A stretch of DNA of 64,000 nucleotides from Rhizobium nepotum 39/7 (GTDB taxonomy: Bacteria > Pseudomonadota > Alphaproteobacteria > Rhizobiales > Rhizobiaceae): NCBI RefSeq assembly GCF_000949865.1, contig NZ_JWJH01000004.1, positions 186,001 through 250,000 on the forward strand, given 5' to 3'. This document shows, piece after piece, positions 10,444-19,094 of this stretch (within the stretch, counting starts at the first letter, position 1; the number at the start of each line of letters is the position of its first letter). The translations under genes and the position numbers were made by a program. The notes below the pieces were generated by a model that searched no databases, was not told the DNA's origin, and was given only the letters and a program-made list of their open reading frames with translations.

Positions 10444-11427
10444 TCAGGCCTGAAAGCCGCGATAGTGGCTGGGCGGGAGGCGATTGTGCTGTTGCCACAC
10501 GCGCCGCAAATGTCGGGCAGAGGCAAAGCCCGCCCGCTCAGCAATGGCTTCCATATCCAGGCGGCTGTTTGCAAGAATGTCACGGGCGAGATTGACCCGC
10601 ATCAGGTTGACGTAGTCGATGACACTGATCCCGGTATGCTCGCGAAACAGGCGGGACAGATGCCTTTCGCTGAGTGCGGCAATATCCGCCAGCCGTTCCA
10701 GCGACCAGTCCTGAGCCGGCTCAGTCATCACCCGGTCCTGCACCCGGTGAATGGCGGGGTGGATGTGATTGCGGCCGGTAAGCCAGGGGGAGATTTGCGG
10801 ATCATTACCGCTGCGTCTGAGATAAACTACCATGTTTTTGGCAATCCGCGCCGCGACCGCCGGCGATGTCAGGCGGGAAACGACATGCAACATCAGGTCG
10901 GTGCCGGTAGAAATACCGGCGCTTGAGAAGCGGTTGCCATCCTCCACGAAAAGGCGGTTTTCGGCCACCTGCGACAGCGGTGCGATGCGTCGCAGCGCTT
11001 CGACGCAATCCGCATGTGTCGTGCAGCTCCGCCCGTCGAAAAGCCCGGCGTCGCCCGCCAGAAGCGCGCCGGAGCAGATGGAAATGACTGTGGTGTCCGC
11101 GCGCACTGCGCGGCGTAGCCATGCCACCAGCGCCTGCCGCTCCCGTCGCATCTCCGGCGCGTTGTCGAAGTGGGAGATGCTGCCGGAAATCAGCAGGAAG
11201 GCATTTTCCGGCAGGGTTGCGGGCAGGGTCTCCAGCCCGCAGAGCCCAAGGCCGATGGAGGATTGCTGTTGATCATGTGCTGCAATGTAGCGGCAGTCGA
11301 AATGGATGTCGCGCTGTTCCGTGTTGGCGTAACGGATCACCTCCAACGGGCCGGCAATGTCGAGCAACAGCGCGTGCGGCGGCACAAGCGTGTAAAAGGG
11401 AATGATACGTGTGCCGCCTTTGTCCAT
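10444..11427 (-). CDS. GlxA-type AraC-family regulator with DJ-1/PfpI domain
   Basis: 327 aa. The N-terminal DJ-1/PfpI-like domain (about 1-195) has the elbow ISICSGALLAGDAG with its cysteine, as in GlxA-type regulators. The C-terminal AraC helix-turn-helix pair (about 225-325) includes ALSERHLSRLFREHTG and AGFASARHLRRVW. Such proteins usually sense a small metabolite and regulate adjacent catabolic genes. The ATG overlaps the stop of the cysteine hydrolase gene (TGATG), indicating translational coupling; the hydrolase could make or degrade the effector, which is inference. Confidence 0.93.
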   Translation of the reverse strand: MDKGGTRIIPFYTLVPPHALLLDIAGPLEVIRYANTEQRDIHFDCRYIAAHDQQQSSIGLGLCGLETLPATLPENAFLLISGSISHFDNAPEMRRERQALVAWLRRAVRADTTVISICSGALLAGDAGLFDGRSCTTHADCVEALRRIAPLSQVAENRLFVEDGNRFSSAGISTGTDLMLHVVSRLTSPAVAARIAKNMVVYLRRSGNDPQISPWLTGRNHIHPAIHRVQDRVMTEPAQDWSLERLADIAALSERHLSRLFREHTGISVIDYVNLMRVNLARDILANSRLDMEAIAERAGFASARHLRRVWQQHNRLPPSHYRGFQA

Positions 11428-11987
11428 CAGGCGGCCTTTTTGACGGTTTCGAGAATGTCGTCGACGGTCGCAATGCGCGCGAAGCGGTCGGCCAGTACCA
11501 GTTCGGTCCGTGTGCGGATATCGTCCGCACTGAACACGGTGCCGGAGGCGTGCGTCATCGGAAAGGTAAGCGTCGCCTCGGTGACGTAATCGACGGTGTA
11601 ACCGAGGTCAGATGCATGACGAGTAGTCGTTTCGCAGCATTGTTCGGTGCGGATGCCGGAGACGATCAGCCGGTTGATGCCCTTCTGCGTCAGCCAGATA
11701 TCAAGACCGGTGCCAGCGAAAGCCGAATGGCGGTTCTTGTGAAAGGTGACGTCAGGGGTGATGCGCACACCCTCCAGCGCGCGGATATACCCGCTCTCCT
11801 CTGCAAAGGCCCGGTCGCCATCGACGTGGTAGATTTGCACGACGGGAATTCCGGCGGCTGTCGCGCCATCGATCAAAGTCTGTTGTTTCTCAAGATAGGC
11901 GGCAAGTCCGCTTTCCTCGAAATAAGGGGTATGCCGGAAGGACTCCTGAACGTCGATGACAAGAAGAGCGGTGTGAGAAGAGGACAT
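11427..11987 (-). CDS. Isochorismatase-like cysteine hydrolase
   Basis: 186 aa. The isochorismatase/nicotinamidase triad is visible as D12 (LLVIDVQESF), K84 (HKNRHSAF) and C117 (GIRTEQCCET). Family members hydrolyse amides or vinyl ethers; the substrate is unknown. The start at MSSSHTALL is supported by a GGAG nine bases upstream; a longer frame exists but lacks family similarity. It is the first gene of a two-gene unit with the GlxA-type regulator and is divergent from the Gfo/Idh/MocA gene. Confidence 0.9.
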   Translation of the reverse strand: MSSSHTALLVIDVQESFRHTPYFEESGLAAYLEKQQTLIDGATAAGIPVVQIYHVDGDRAFAEESGYIRALEGVRITPDVTFHKNRHSAFAGTGLDIWLTQKGINRLIVSGIRTEQCCETTTRHASDLGYTVDYVTEATLTFPMTHASGTVFSADDIRTRTELVLADRFARIATVDDILETVKKAA

Positions 11988-12169
11988 TTCATGATTCTCC
12001 ATTGGGTTCATGCATAGCATAATCCACCCTAGAAAGGATGGAGAAAAGCAGGAAAACCGACAAAGGAGGGACAAATCCAGCCATCCACTTTCGCCGTCTC
12101 GCTTTCGCACGGCTTGCCACGCTGCACGACAATGGTAAGTTTCCAGAAATTGCAGAGTGGGAGAATGGA

Positions 12170-13153
12170 ATGTTGCGCTTCGGAATAATTTCAACGGCGA
12201 AAATCGCTCAGGATCATGTCATTCCGGCGATACAGGATGCGCAGAACTCTGTGGTCAGCGCCATCGCCAGTCGCGATCACGCCAAGGCCCGCGTGGTTGC
12301 CGACCGGTTTTCCGTACCCCATGCCTTCGGCTCCTATGAGGAGATGCTGGCGTCGGATGTGATCGATGCGGTCTATATTCCGCTTCCCACCGCTCAACAT
12401 GTGGAATGGGTCATAAAAGCCGTCAATGCCGGTAAACATGTTCTGTGCGAAAAGCCGATTGCTCTGAAAGCTCAGGAGATCGACGCCCTCATCGAGGCGC
12501 GGGATCGCAACGGCGTCGTCGTGTCGGAGGCCTTCATGGTCACCTATTCTCCTGTTTGGGCCAAGGTGAAGGAATTACTGGCCTCGGGCGCGATCGGAAC
12601 GCTGAAGCATGTGCAGGGTGCTTTCAGCTACTTCAACCGCGATCCTGACAATATGCGCAATATTCCCGAACTGGGTGGCGGGGCCTTGCCGGATATCGGC
12701 GTTTACCCGACCATCGTGACCCGTTTTGCCACCGGTGCCGAGCCGAAGCGCGTACAGGCAAGCGTCGAGCGCGACAGGGAGTTCGGCACCGATATCTACT
12801 CCAGCGTCAGGGCCGATTTTGGCGATTTCGAACTGAGTTTTTATCTGGCGACGCAGCTTGCCGCCCGCCAGCTGATGGTTTTTCACGGTACTGACGGTTA
12901 CATCGAGGTCAAATCTCCCTTCAACGCCAATCGCTGGGGTGCGGAAGAGATCGAGCTGACCAATCAGGCCCATAACCAGTCGCAAATCTTCCGGTTTCAG
13001 GATAGCCGCCAGTACAAGCTACAGGTGGAAGCCTTTGCCCGAGCAGTGAAGGGCGAGGGTGAAGTCGTTACGCTGGAAAGCTCGAAGAAGAACCAGCTTT
13101 TCATCGACGCCATTTATCGGGCGGGCGAAAAGGACGGTTGGGAGACGGTTTAA
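12170..13153 (+). CDS. Gfo/Idh/MocA-family oxidoreductase
   Basis: 327 aa. An N-terminal Rossmann domain ([13 protein letters not shown], then [12 protein letters not shown]) is followed by the EKPIAL motif around residue 95, whose Lys is the usual catalytic residue of the family, and by a C-terminal alpha/beta domain with [12 protein letters not shown]. These enzymes act on sugars, inositols or related cyclic substrates with NAD(P). The start is taken at MLRFGII because the fold begins there and GGGAG lies 6-8 bases upstream. The 3' end overlaps the convergent membrane gene by 4 bases. Substrate unknown. Confidence 0.92.
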   Translation: MLRFGIISTAKIAQDHVIPAIQDAQNSVVSAIASRDHAKARVVADRFSVPHAFGSYEEMLASDVIDAVYIPLPTAQHVEWVIKAVNAGKHVLCEKPIALKAQEIDALIEARDRNGVVVSEAFMVTYSPVWAKVKELLASGAIGTLKHVQGAFSYFNRDPDNMRNIPELGGGALPDIGVYPTIVTRFATGAEPKRVQASVERDREFGTDIYSSVRADFGDFELSFYLATQLAARQLMVFHGTDGYIEVKSPFNANRWGAEEIELTNQAHNQSQIFRFQDSRQYKLQVEAFARAVKGEGEVVTLESSKKNQLFIDAIYRAGEKDGWETV

Positions 13154-13521
13154 TCCCGGTCCGTCTGCTGCTTTTGCAGTCGCCTGTAGCCGTAAAGCGC
13201 CAGCACCAATGCCGCGAGTGCCGAAAAGGCAAGCGGAACTAGCGGCTGCACCAGCGGATTGCGCCATTGCAGCAGGACGAATAGTCCGACGCCGACGATT
13301 CGAGAGATAAGCGTGACGGCGTTCGTTGGAAAGCCGTTCACCTTGCCGGGTCCATCGCCGTTCGAACGGTTCAGCCGCCAACTCGTCGCAAGCCCTGCCA
13401 AAGCTCCCGGCAGACGGGCGGCGAGTGGGTCGACTCCGATATAAAAAATCAGCAGACAGGTGATGGCGAGGTCTACGGTCAATCCGTAAATCTCGGTCAG
13501 GGCAAAGTGGGGAAGCCGCAA
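13150..13521 (-). CDS. Small membrane protein, GtrA-like
   Basis: About 123 aa with four hydrophobic segments (near residues 12-30, 35-48, 66-84 and 90-110). The pattern of a first helix, then a short helix ending WRLNR, resembles GtrA-family proteins, thought to move lipid-linked sugars across the membrane. The start is uncertain: the frame opens after the stop of the upstream gene (13534-13536), the first candidate is TTG at 13521 with a poor Shine-Dalgarno, and another TTG lies 12 codons later. It is probably co-transcribed with the small membrane gene just upstream. Confidence 0.6.
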   Translation of the reverse strand: MRLPHFALTEIYGLTVDLAITCLLIFYIGVDPLAARLPGALAGLATSWRLNRSNGDGPGKVNGFPTNAVTLISRIVGVGLFVLLQWRNPLVQPLVPLAFSALAALVLALYGYRRLQKQQTDRD

Positions 13522-13533
13522 GGCCGTGCGCTT

Positions 13534-13776
13534 TTAAAGCGTCGGCTGTGTGGAGCGCGGGCGTTGCAGCACGAGAAGGCTGATGACGACACCCACGACG
13601 CCGAAATTGTAACCGGCAAGCGCCAGGAGCGGCGACATCAGGGGCACGGCCGTGGAAGAGAGCGCCATTGCGACACCATAGGCGCCGATAATCATCAGGC
13701 AGATGAAAACGATGCTGAATACCGAACGCAACGCAACTGCGGTTACGCCGAGCACTGTGGCGGTAAGAAAAATCAT
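13534..13776 (-). CDS. Small membrane protein of unknown function
   Basis: 80 aa, almost entirely hydrophobic, with two to three membrane helices (about 2-20, 22-45 and 48-68) and a short basic C-terminus (LQRPRSTQPTL). The ATG at 13776 is preceded by GAGGCGG at good spacing. It lies 12 bases upstream of the GtrA-like gene and in the same frame. I recognise no family; a two-component small membrane complex with its neighbour is possible. Confidence 0.6.
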   Translation of the reverse strand: MIFLTATVLGVTAVALRSVFSIVFICLMIIGAYGVAMALSSTAVPLMSPLLALAGYNFGVVGVVISLLVLQRPRSTQPTL

Positions 13777-13860
13777 GGGTGCCGCCTCCTCTTTGGTTGC
13801 CGGGTCTGGGACAAGACGTAGCGTCTCCTTCCCTAACGAACCCTTGTTTTCTCCCCCATT

Positions 13861-13888
13861 CCTCATTTTCCTAACCCGTTAGTTGAGG
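13861..13888. repeat. Nested inverted repeat in the divergent region before xseA
   Basis: CCTCA...TGAGG encloses CTAAC-CC-GTTAG. The repeat lies between the small membrane gene (-) and xseA (+), 79 bases before the xseA ATG. It could be an operator or an mRNA leader hairpin; no assignment is made. Confidence 0.35.
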
Positions 13889-13966
13889 ATATGGTTTCAT
13901 CGCCGTTAAAACAGGGCCGATCAGCGTCGGCATTTCCGAATCGACGGGTTTTGGTTACAAACAGGC

Positions 13967-15565
13967 ATGAGTGATTTCTTCTCCAATGCCGCATTGAGCA
14001 ATCTTGCCGAGTTTTCGGTGTCCGAACTGTCGGGTTCCATCAAGCGAACGGTGGAGACGGCTTTCGATCAGGTGCGGGTGCGCGGCGAGATTTCCGGCTA
14101 TCGTGGTCCGCATTCCTCGGGACACGCCTATTTTTCGCTGAAGGACGATCGCGCCCGCATCGATGCGGTGATCTGGAAAGGCACTTTCTCGCGGCTGAAG
14201 TTTCGCCCGGAAGAGGGCATGGAAGTCATCGCCACCGGCAAGGTCACCACCTTCCCGGGTTCCTCGAAATATCAGATCGTCATAGAAAGCCTCGAACCGG
14301 CCGGTGCCGGCGCGCTGATGGCGCTGCTGGAAGACCGCCGCCGGCGTCTGGCGGCGGAAGGGCTGTTCGATCCGGAACGCAAGCGCCGTCTCCCGTTCAT
14401 GCCGCGTGTCATCGGTGTCGTCACCTCGCCCACGGGCGCGGTTATTCGCGACATTCTTCACCGCATTTCGGATCGTTTTCCCGTCCATGTCGTCGTCTGG
14501 CCGGTCAAGGTGCAGGGCGAAGGCTCGGGCGAGGAGGTGGCGAATGCCATTCGCGGTTTCAATGCGCTTCAACCCGGCGGGGAGATTGCGCGTCCCGACG
14601 TGCTGATCGTCGCCCGTGGCGGCGGCAGTCTGGAAGATTTGTGGAGCTTCAACGACGAAATCGTTGTGCGTGCGGCTGCCGAAAGTGAAATCCCGCTGAT
14701 TTCCGCCGTGGGGCATGAGACCGATACGACATTGATCGACTACGCTGCCGATGTGCGCGCGCCGACGCCGACAGGTGCCGCCGAAATGGCCGTACCGGTG
14801 CGGGCTGAGCTGGAAGCGCAGCTTTCCGGCCTTGCCGCGCGCCTTTCAGGTTCGGTCTCGCGGCAGATGGACAATCGCCGTCAGGGCGTGCGGGCGCTGG
14901 TGCGCGCGCTGCCGTCGCTCGATCAGCTTCTGGCGTTGCCGCGCCGCCGGTTCGACGAGGCTGCAAGCGGTCTGGGTCGCGGGCTTGAAATGACGACGCT
15001 GAACAAGCGCCGCGCCTTCGAACGTTCCGCCTCGGGTCTCAGGCCGGAAACCTTGCTGAATGGTCTCAAGCATCACAGGCAGCGGATTACCGAGCGTATG
15101 CACCGCGCCGAAACCTTGGTGGAGCGGCGTCTGTTGCAGGGAAAAGGCCGCGTCGATTCGTTCGACTCATCGCTGCGTTCGCTCCCCGCCCGCCTGCTCG
15201 GCCAGCTGGAGCGGCAGAAGGAGCGGGTGGTCACCGCCGCGCGCCGGGCCGATACCGCTGTGCTGCATCGTATGGCGCAGAACCGATCCGGCCTTGCCGC
15301 CCATGACCGCATCCTGCAATCGCTCTCCTACAAGAACGTGCTCAATCGCGGTTACGCCGTGATCCGTGACGGGGAAAACCGGCCGCTGACCCGCGCTGCC
15401 GCTATTGCATCCGGTGCTGTGGTATCGATGGAATTTGCCGATGGCCGCGTATCGGCGCTCACCACGGGCGAGGCGGAACCGTCTCCGGAGGCCGCCGTGG
15501 CACCCAAAAAGAAGCCGGTAAAACCGGCTTCTTCTGGCCCGGGCAATCAGGGCAGCCTGTTCTGA
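13967..15565 (+). CDS. xseA: Exodeoxyribonuclease VII large subunit
   Basis: 532 aa. The large subunit of exonuclease VII degrades single-stranded DNA from both ends and works with several XseB subunits. An N-terminal OB fold (about 10-110, [10 protein letters not shown]...VRGEISGY) is followed by the catalytic domain with [18 protein letters not shown] and [27 protein letters not shown], then a long coiled coil and a short tail rich in Pro and Lys. Length is on the high side but normal for rhizobia. Its stop is immediately adjacent to the stop of the convergent enolase-superfamily gene. Confidence 0.96.
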   Translation: MSDFFSNAALSNLAEFSVSELSGSIKRTVETAFDQVRVRGEISGYRGPHSSGHAYFSLKDDRARIDAVIWKGTFSRLKFRPEEGMEVIATGKVTTFPGSSKYQIVIESLEPAGAGALMALLEDRRRRLAAEGLFDPERKRRLPFMPRVIGVVTSPTGAVIRDILHRISDRFPVHVVVWPVKVQGEGSGEEVANAIRGFNALQPGGEIARPDVLIVARGGGSLEDLWSFNDEIVVRAAAESEIPLISAVGHETDTTLIDYAADVRAPTPTGAAEMAVPVRAELEAQLSGLAARLSGSVSRQMDNRRQGVRALVRALPSLDQLLALPRRRFDEAASGLGRGLEMTTLNKRRAFERSASGLRPETLLNGLKHHRQRITERMHRAETLVERRLLQGKGRVDSFDSSLRSLPARLLGQLERQKERVVTAARRADTAVLHRMAQNRSGLAAHDRILQSLSYKNVLNRGYAVIRDGENRPLTRAAAIASGAVVSMEFADGRVSALTTGEAEPSPEAAVAPKKKPVKPASSGPGNQGSLF

Positions 15566-16768
15566 TCAGATCGACGCCGCATCCGAAAAACGGCGGCTGA
15601 CGGTGAAGGTCTTTTCGATATCGGGGTGCAGCTCCATGCCGAGACCGGCGCCCGGCGGCACGGTGATCATGCCGTTTTTCACTTCCGGCAATGCGGTGAC
15701 GAGGTCGCGATACCAGGTCTTGTAGAAGGCGCGCACACTTTCCTGCACCAGCGCATTCGGTGCGTTGAGCGACAGATGCGTGGAGGCGCACAGCACCACC
15801 GGGCCGGTGCAATCATGCGGCGCGACCGGCAGATGCCAGGCCTCCGCCATCGACGCGATCTTGCGCGCCTCGGAAAGCCCGCCGCACCAGCTGATATCCA
15901 GCATCACCACGCCGGCAGCACCGGTTTCCAGAAGATCGCGGAAGGCCCAGCGGGAGCCGAGTGTCTCCGATGCGGAAATCGGCGCTGGCGAAACGGCGGC
16001 ATAACGCGTCAGGCTGGAAAGGCTGTCCATCTTGATCGGGTCTTCGTGCCAGAAGGTCTGGTAGGGGGTAAGTGCCTTGGCGATCTGCATGGCGGGCAGA
16101 AGCTGCCACATGGAGTGAAACTCCACCATGATATCCATCTTGTCGCCCACTGCCTTGCGGATTTTTTCGAAAGGCTCGAGCGCGCTTTTCAGGTCCGGCA
16201 TCGAGATATATTGCCCGCGCGTCTTTTCCGCCGCCGCATCGAAAGGCCAGATCTTCATGGCGGTGATGCCGTCTTCCAGAAGCGAATGGGCAAGTTCGTC
16301 CGCCCGGTGCAGGAAGCCGTTCAGATCGTCATAATCCTTACCGCCGGAAAGGCCGTAATTGGCCGTCTGCTGGCCGGTGGCCTTCTTGATATATTCGGTG
16401 CCGGCGCAGGTATTGTAGGTGCGGATTTCCTTGCGGCTGAAACCGCCGAGCAATTGGGCGATGGGCTGGTTGGTGGCCTTGCCGAAAATATCCCACAGCG
16501 CGATATCGAAGGCCGAATTGCCGCGTACTTCCGCACCCGATGAACGAAAGCCGAGATAACCGACGAGATCCTGCGCCAGAAGGTCGATCTGCAACGGATC
16601 GCGGCCGATCACGCGGGGTGCGATATATTCGTGCACATAGGTTTCCACCGTCGCCGCGCCGTAGAAGGTTTCGCCAAGCCCGGTAATGCCCTCATCCGTA
16701 TGGACCAGAACCCAGAGCAGGTTTGCCCGTTCCGCCACGCGGACGGTTTCAAGTTTGGTAATTTTCAT
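15566..16768 (-). CDS. Enolase-superfamily enzyme (mandelate racemase/muconate lactonizing type)
   Basis: 400 aa. A capping domain (1-120) is followed by a modified TIM barrel. Metal-ligand candidates are E216 (VEFHS), E242 (HEDP) and E268 (SETLGSR), with the D291/H318 dyad of the mandelate racemase subgroup (LDISWCGG, APHDC). The usual KxK base motif reads K172-I-W174, so chemistry probably relies on the His/Asp side, as in sugar-acid dehydratases or racemases. It sits 53 bases downstream of a GntR regulator gene on the same strand, suggesting a self-regulated catabolic unit. Substrate not assignable; a sugar acid is likely. Confidence 0.88.
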   Translation of the reverse strand: MKITKLETVRVAERANLLWVLVHTDEGITGLGETFYGAATVETYVHEYIAPRVIGRDPLQIDLLAQDLVGYLGFRSSGAEVRGNSAFDIALWDIFGKATNQPIAQLLGGFSRKEIRTYNTCAGTEYIKKATGQQTANYGLSGGKDYDDLNGFLHRADELAHSLLEDGITAMKIWPFDAAAEKTRGQYISMPDLKSALEPFEKIRKAVGDKMDIMVEFHSMWQLLPAMQIAKALTPYQTFWHEDPIKMDSLSSLTRYAAVSPAPISASETLGSRWAFRDLLETGAAGVVMLDISWCGGLSEARKIASMAEAWHLPVAPHDCTGPVVLCASTHLSLNAPNALVQESVRAFYKTWYRDLVTALPEVKNGMITVPPGAGLGMELHPDIEKTFTVSRRFSDAASI

Positions 16769-16821
16769 GAAGTGTCTCCTCCAGAGGCAGGCAGTTTTCC
16801 ATCTGGAACTGCGTTGAAAAA

Positions 16822-17529
16822 TCAGGCGATGCCGGCGGCCAGAAGCGCATGCACGCTTTCATCGAAATGCCGCGCCATAAGCGTTGCGGCCGTTTGCGGG
16901 TCGCCCGCGGCAATGGCCTGTCCGATGGCGACGTGAAGTTCACCTGCGGCATGGCGCTGCGCGTCGGATGTGCGGCTTTTCCAGCCGATCGGCCATGTTC
17001 GGCGTGTCACATTCTGGAAGGCCCCGAGAATGAGTTCGAAAACCGGGTTCTTGGAGGCTTTGGCAATGGCGAGGTGAAAGGCCAGATCGTGTTCCATGAC
17101 CTTGTCGTTGTCGCCGAAATCCCGCTCCATATTGTTGGCATGACCGAGAATGGTGAGCGCTTCCGCATCCGTTCGCCTGAGCGCCGCCAAGGTCACGGTT
17201 CTGACTTCGATGGTGCGGCGCACGTCGTAAATCTGCTGGATGTTGATCTGCTCGGTGTGAATGCCATGTTCGAACATCAGCGACATCGCGCCGTGATCCA
17301 GCGTCGCCACGGTGGCGCGCTTGCCGGCGTTGACATCGATCAGCCGCATGGCTGACAAAGACCGGAAGGCTTCGCGGACAACTGTGCGGGAGACGCCGAG
17401 CTGTTGCGAAAGCGAAAGTTCGCTTGGCAACTTTGCGCCGGGGGCAAGTTCGTTTTCGCGAATGTGGCGAGTGATTGCGCCAATCGTGCTGCTGACGAGA
17501 CCGGTTTCATGCGAAATGGCGTTATACAT
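16822..17529 (-). CDS. GntR-family (FadR/FCD) transcriptional regulator
   Basis: 235 aa. The N-terminal winged HTH (residues 12-75, including SQQLGVSRTVVREAFRSL) and the all-helical FCD effector domain (about 95-225) are both visible; metal-ligand type residues appear in EHDLAFHLAIA. Such regulators respond to carboxylic or sugar acids. GGAGG lies before the ATG. A perfect 17-bp palindrome is 10 bases upstream of the ATG, a probable autoregulatory operator. The enolase-superfamily gene downstream is the likely target. Confidence 0.93.
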   Translation of the reverse strand: MYNAISHETGLVSSTIGAITRHIRENELAPGAKLPSELSLSQQLGVSRTVVREAFRSLSAMRLIDVNAGKRATVATLDHGAMSLMFEHGIHTEQINIQQIYDVRRTIEVRTVTLAALRRTDAEALTILGHANNMERDFGDNDKVMEHDLAFHLAIAKASKNPVFELILGAFQNVTRRTWPIGWKSRTSDAQRHAAGELHVAIGQAIAAGDPQTAATLMARHFDESVHALLAAGIA

Positions 17530-17538
17530 TTTTCCTCC

Positions 17539-17555
17539 AACCTGTAGTACAGGTT
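17539..17555. promoter_or_regulatory. Perfect palindrome upstream of gntR, probable FadR-type operator
   Basis: AACCTGTA-G-TACAGGTT, 8-bp arms around one base. The core TGTAGTACA fits the TNGTNNNACNA pattern known for FadR-subfamily GntR regulators. It lies 10 bases upstream of the regulator's ATG and overlaps the end of its GGAGG leader region. Confidence 0.75.
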
Positions 17556-17639
17556 TACGGAAAATTGCTTACAGGATTTTTTTCACGGAAACAAGCATCA
17601 TCGCCGGCGCGATTGCCGGTTCCTGTCCGCGCCGCAAGC

Positions 17640-18140
17640 CTATTCCTCGAAATCCTGCAAGAACCGCTTGAGAAGCCGGTTCAGCGTCGTGCGTTCTTCC
17701 TCGCTGAGGTGGGCGACCAGCCGTTTCTGGTTCTCGACATGGGCGCTGACCGCGTCCTCGACAATGGCAAATCCCCGCTCGGTCAATGATATCAGCACGC
17801 TGCGACGATCCTGCGGGTTGTGGATGCGCTCCACCAGCCCGGCTTTTTCCAGCTGGTCGATCCGGTTGGTCATGGTGCCGGAACTCACCATGGTCATGGC
17901 CAGCAGATCGCCAGGAGAAAGCCGGTAGGGTGGCCCCGCGCGCCGTAATGTCGCCAGCACATCGAAGGCGGAGGAGGAAAGGCCGTGTTTCAGCAGCACC
18001 GCCTCGACCTCGCGGCCAAGATGCGTGCTGAGCCGGTTCAAACGCCCGAGTAGCCCCATGGGCCCGACATCGAGATCGGGTCGCTCTCTGCGCCATTGCG
18101 CCAAAATATGATCGACGTGGTCCAGCGGTTCTTTGCTCAT
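17640..18140 (-). CDS. MarR-family transcriptional regulator
   Basis: 166 aa winged-helix regulator with recognition region SPGDLLAMTMVSSGTMTNRIDQLEKAGLVER and wing NPQDRRSVLISLTERG (about residues 75-120), plus N- and C-terminal dimerisation helices. The ATG at 18140 is chosen over GTG/TTG codons directly upstream; none has a strong Shine-Dalgarno. It is divergent from an EamA exporter gene, and a perfect 18-bp palindrome lies in the shared 81-bp promoter region, so it probably represses both genes. Confidence 0.93.
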   Translation of the reverse strand: MSKEPLDHVDHILAQWRRERPDLDVGPMGLLGRLNRLSTHLGREVEAVLLKHGLSSSAFDVLATLRRAGPPYRLSPGDLLAMTMVSSGTMTNRIDQLEKAGLVERIHNPQDRRSVLISLTERGFAIVEDAVSAHVENQKRLVAHLSEEERTTLNRLLKRFLQDFEE

Positions 18141-18160
18141 CACCAAGGCATAACAATTGG

Positions 18161-18178
18161 TATCTTGACGTCAAGATA
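18161..18178. promoter_or_regulatory. 18-bp perfect palindrome, probable MarR operator
   Basis: TATCTTGAC-GTCAAGATA, perfect over 18 bp, in the marR/EamA divergent promoter. The half-site recurs as TATCTTGA at 18199-18206 and AATCTTGA at 18213-18220, the latter ending one base before the transporter ATG. MarR-family operators commonly have this length and symmetry. Confidence 0.8.
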
Positions 18179-18221
18179 AAATTACCTAGATTGTATTTAT
18201 CTTGATATAGAGAATCTTGAA

Positions 18222-19088
18222 ATGAAGAAAAATACGACATATGCAGCCGACGTGCTGGTGACCGCACTCGCCCCCGCAATCTGGGGGACAACCTACTTCG
18301 TCACGACCGAATTTTTGCCGCAGGGATATCCATTCCATGTCGCGATGCTGCGTGCATTGCCGGCCGGCGTGCTGCTGCTGTTTCTCGTCAGAAAACTGCC
18401 GGAAGGCATCTGGTGGCCGCGCAGCTTTATTCTCGGCGCACTGAATTTCTCGTTTTTCTGGGCGATGCTCTTCGTGTCGGCCTACCGATTGCCCGGCGGT
18501 GTCGCGGCGACGGTTGGCGCGGTCCAGCCCCTGATCGTGATCGGCCTTTCCCGACTGTTTCTCTCCGCGCCGGTCCGGCCGCTCGCCATCGCCGCTGGTT
18601 TTCTCGGCATTGTCGGCGTTGCGCTTCTGGTTCTGGCGCCGGGTGCTGTTGCGCTGGATGGTATCGGCGTGGCTGCGGGTCTTGCCGGTGCCGTATCCAT
18701 GGCCTTCGGAACTGTGCTGACCCGGAAATGGCGGCCACCGGTATCGAACCTCACCTTTACGGCCTGGCAATTGACGGCCGGCGGCATCCTGCTCCTGCCG
18801 GTCGCATATTTCCTGGAACCGGCGTTACCTGCACCGACCACGGCCAATATTCTCGGCATGGTCTATCTCGGGATTATCGGTGCGGCCTTGACCTATTTTC
18901 TGTGGTTTCGTGGGCTCGCCCGCATCGAACCCTCCGCTGCCGCATCGCTCGGTTTTCTAAGCCCTGTCGTTGCGACTTTGCTCGGCTGGCTGGCGCTAGG
19001 CCAAAGCCTCACGCCAGCGCAGATCGTTGGGTTTGTTGCGGTGCTTTTCAGCATCTGGCTCAGTCAGCGCAGCCAGTTGCCGAGATAG
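18222..19088 (+). CDS. EamA-family (DMT superfamily) transporter
   Basis: 288 aa with about ten hydrophobic segments arranged as two EamA repeats (roughly 10-135 and 150-280), starting WGTTYFVTTEFLP and ending GFVAVLFSIWLSQ. Members export metabolites or amino acids; the substrate here is unknown. It is divergent from the MarR regulator and shares its operator region. An AATCTTGA half-site occupies the position just before the ATG, so no clear Shine-Dalgarno is present. Confidence 0.9.
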   Translation: MKKNTTYAADVLVTALAPAIWGTTYFVTTEFLPQGYPFHVAMLRALPAGVLLLFLVRKLPEGIWWPRSFILGALNFSFFWAMLFVSAYRLPGGVAATVGAVQPLIVIGLSRLFLSAPVRPLAIAAGFLGIVGVALLVLAPGAVALDGIGVAAGLAGAVSMAFGTVLTRKWRPPVSNLTFTAWQLTAGGILLLPVAYFLEPALPAPTTANILGMVYLGIIGAALTYFLWFRGLARIEPSAAASLGFLSPVVATLLGWLALGQSLTPAQIVGFVAVLFSIWLSQRSQLPR

Positions 19089-19094
19089 GCCTCG

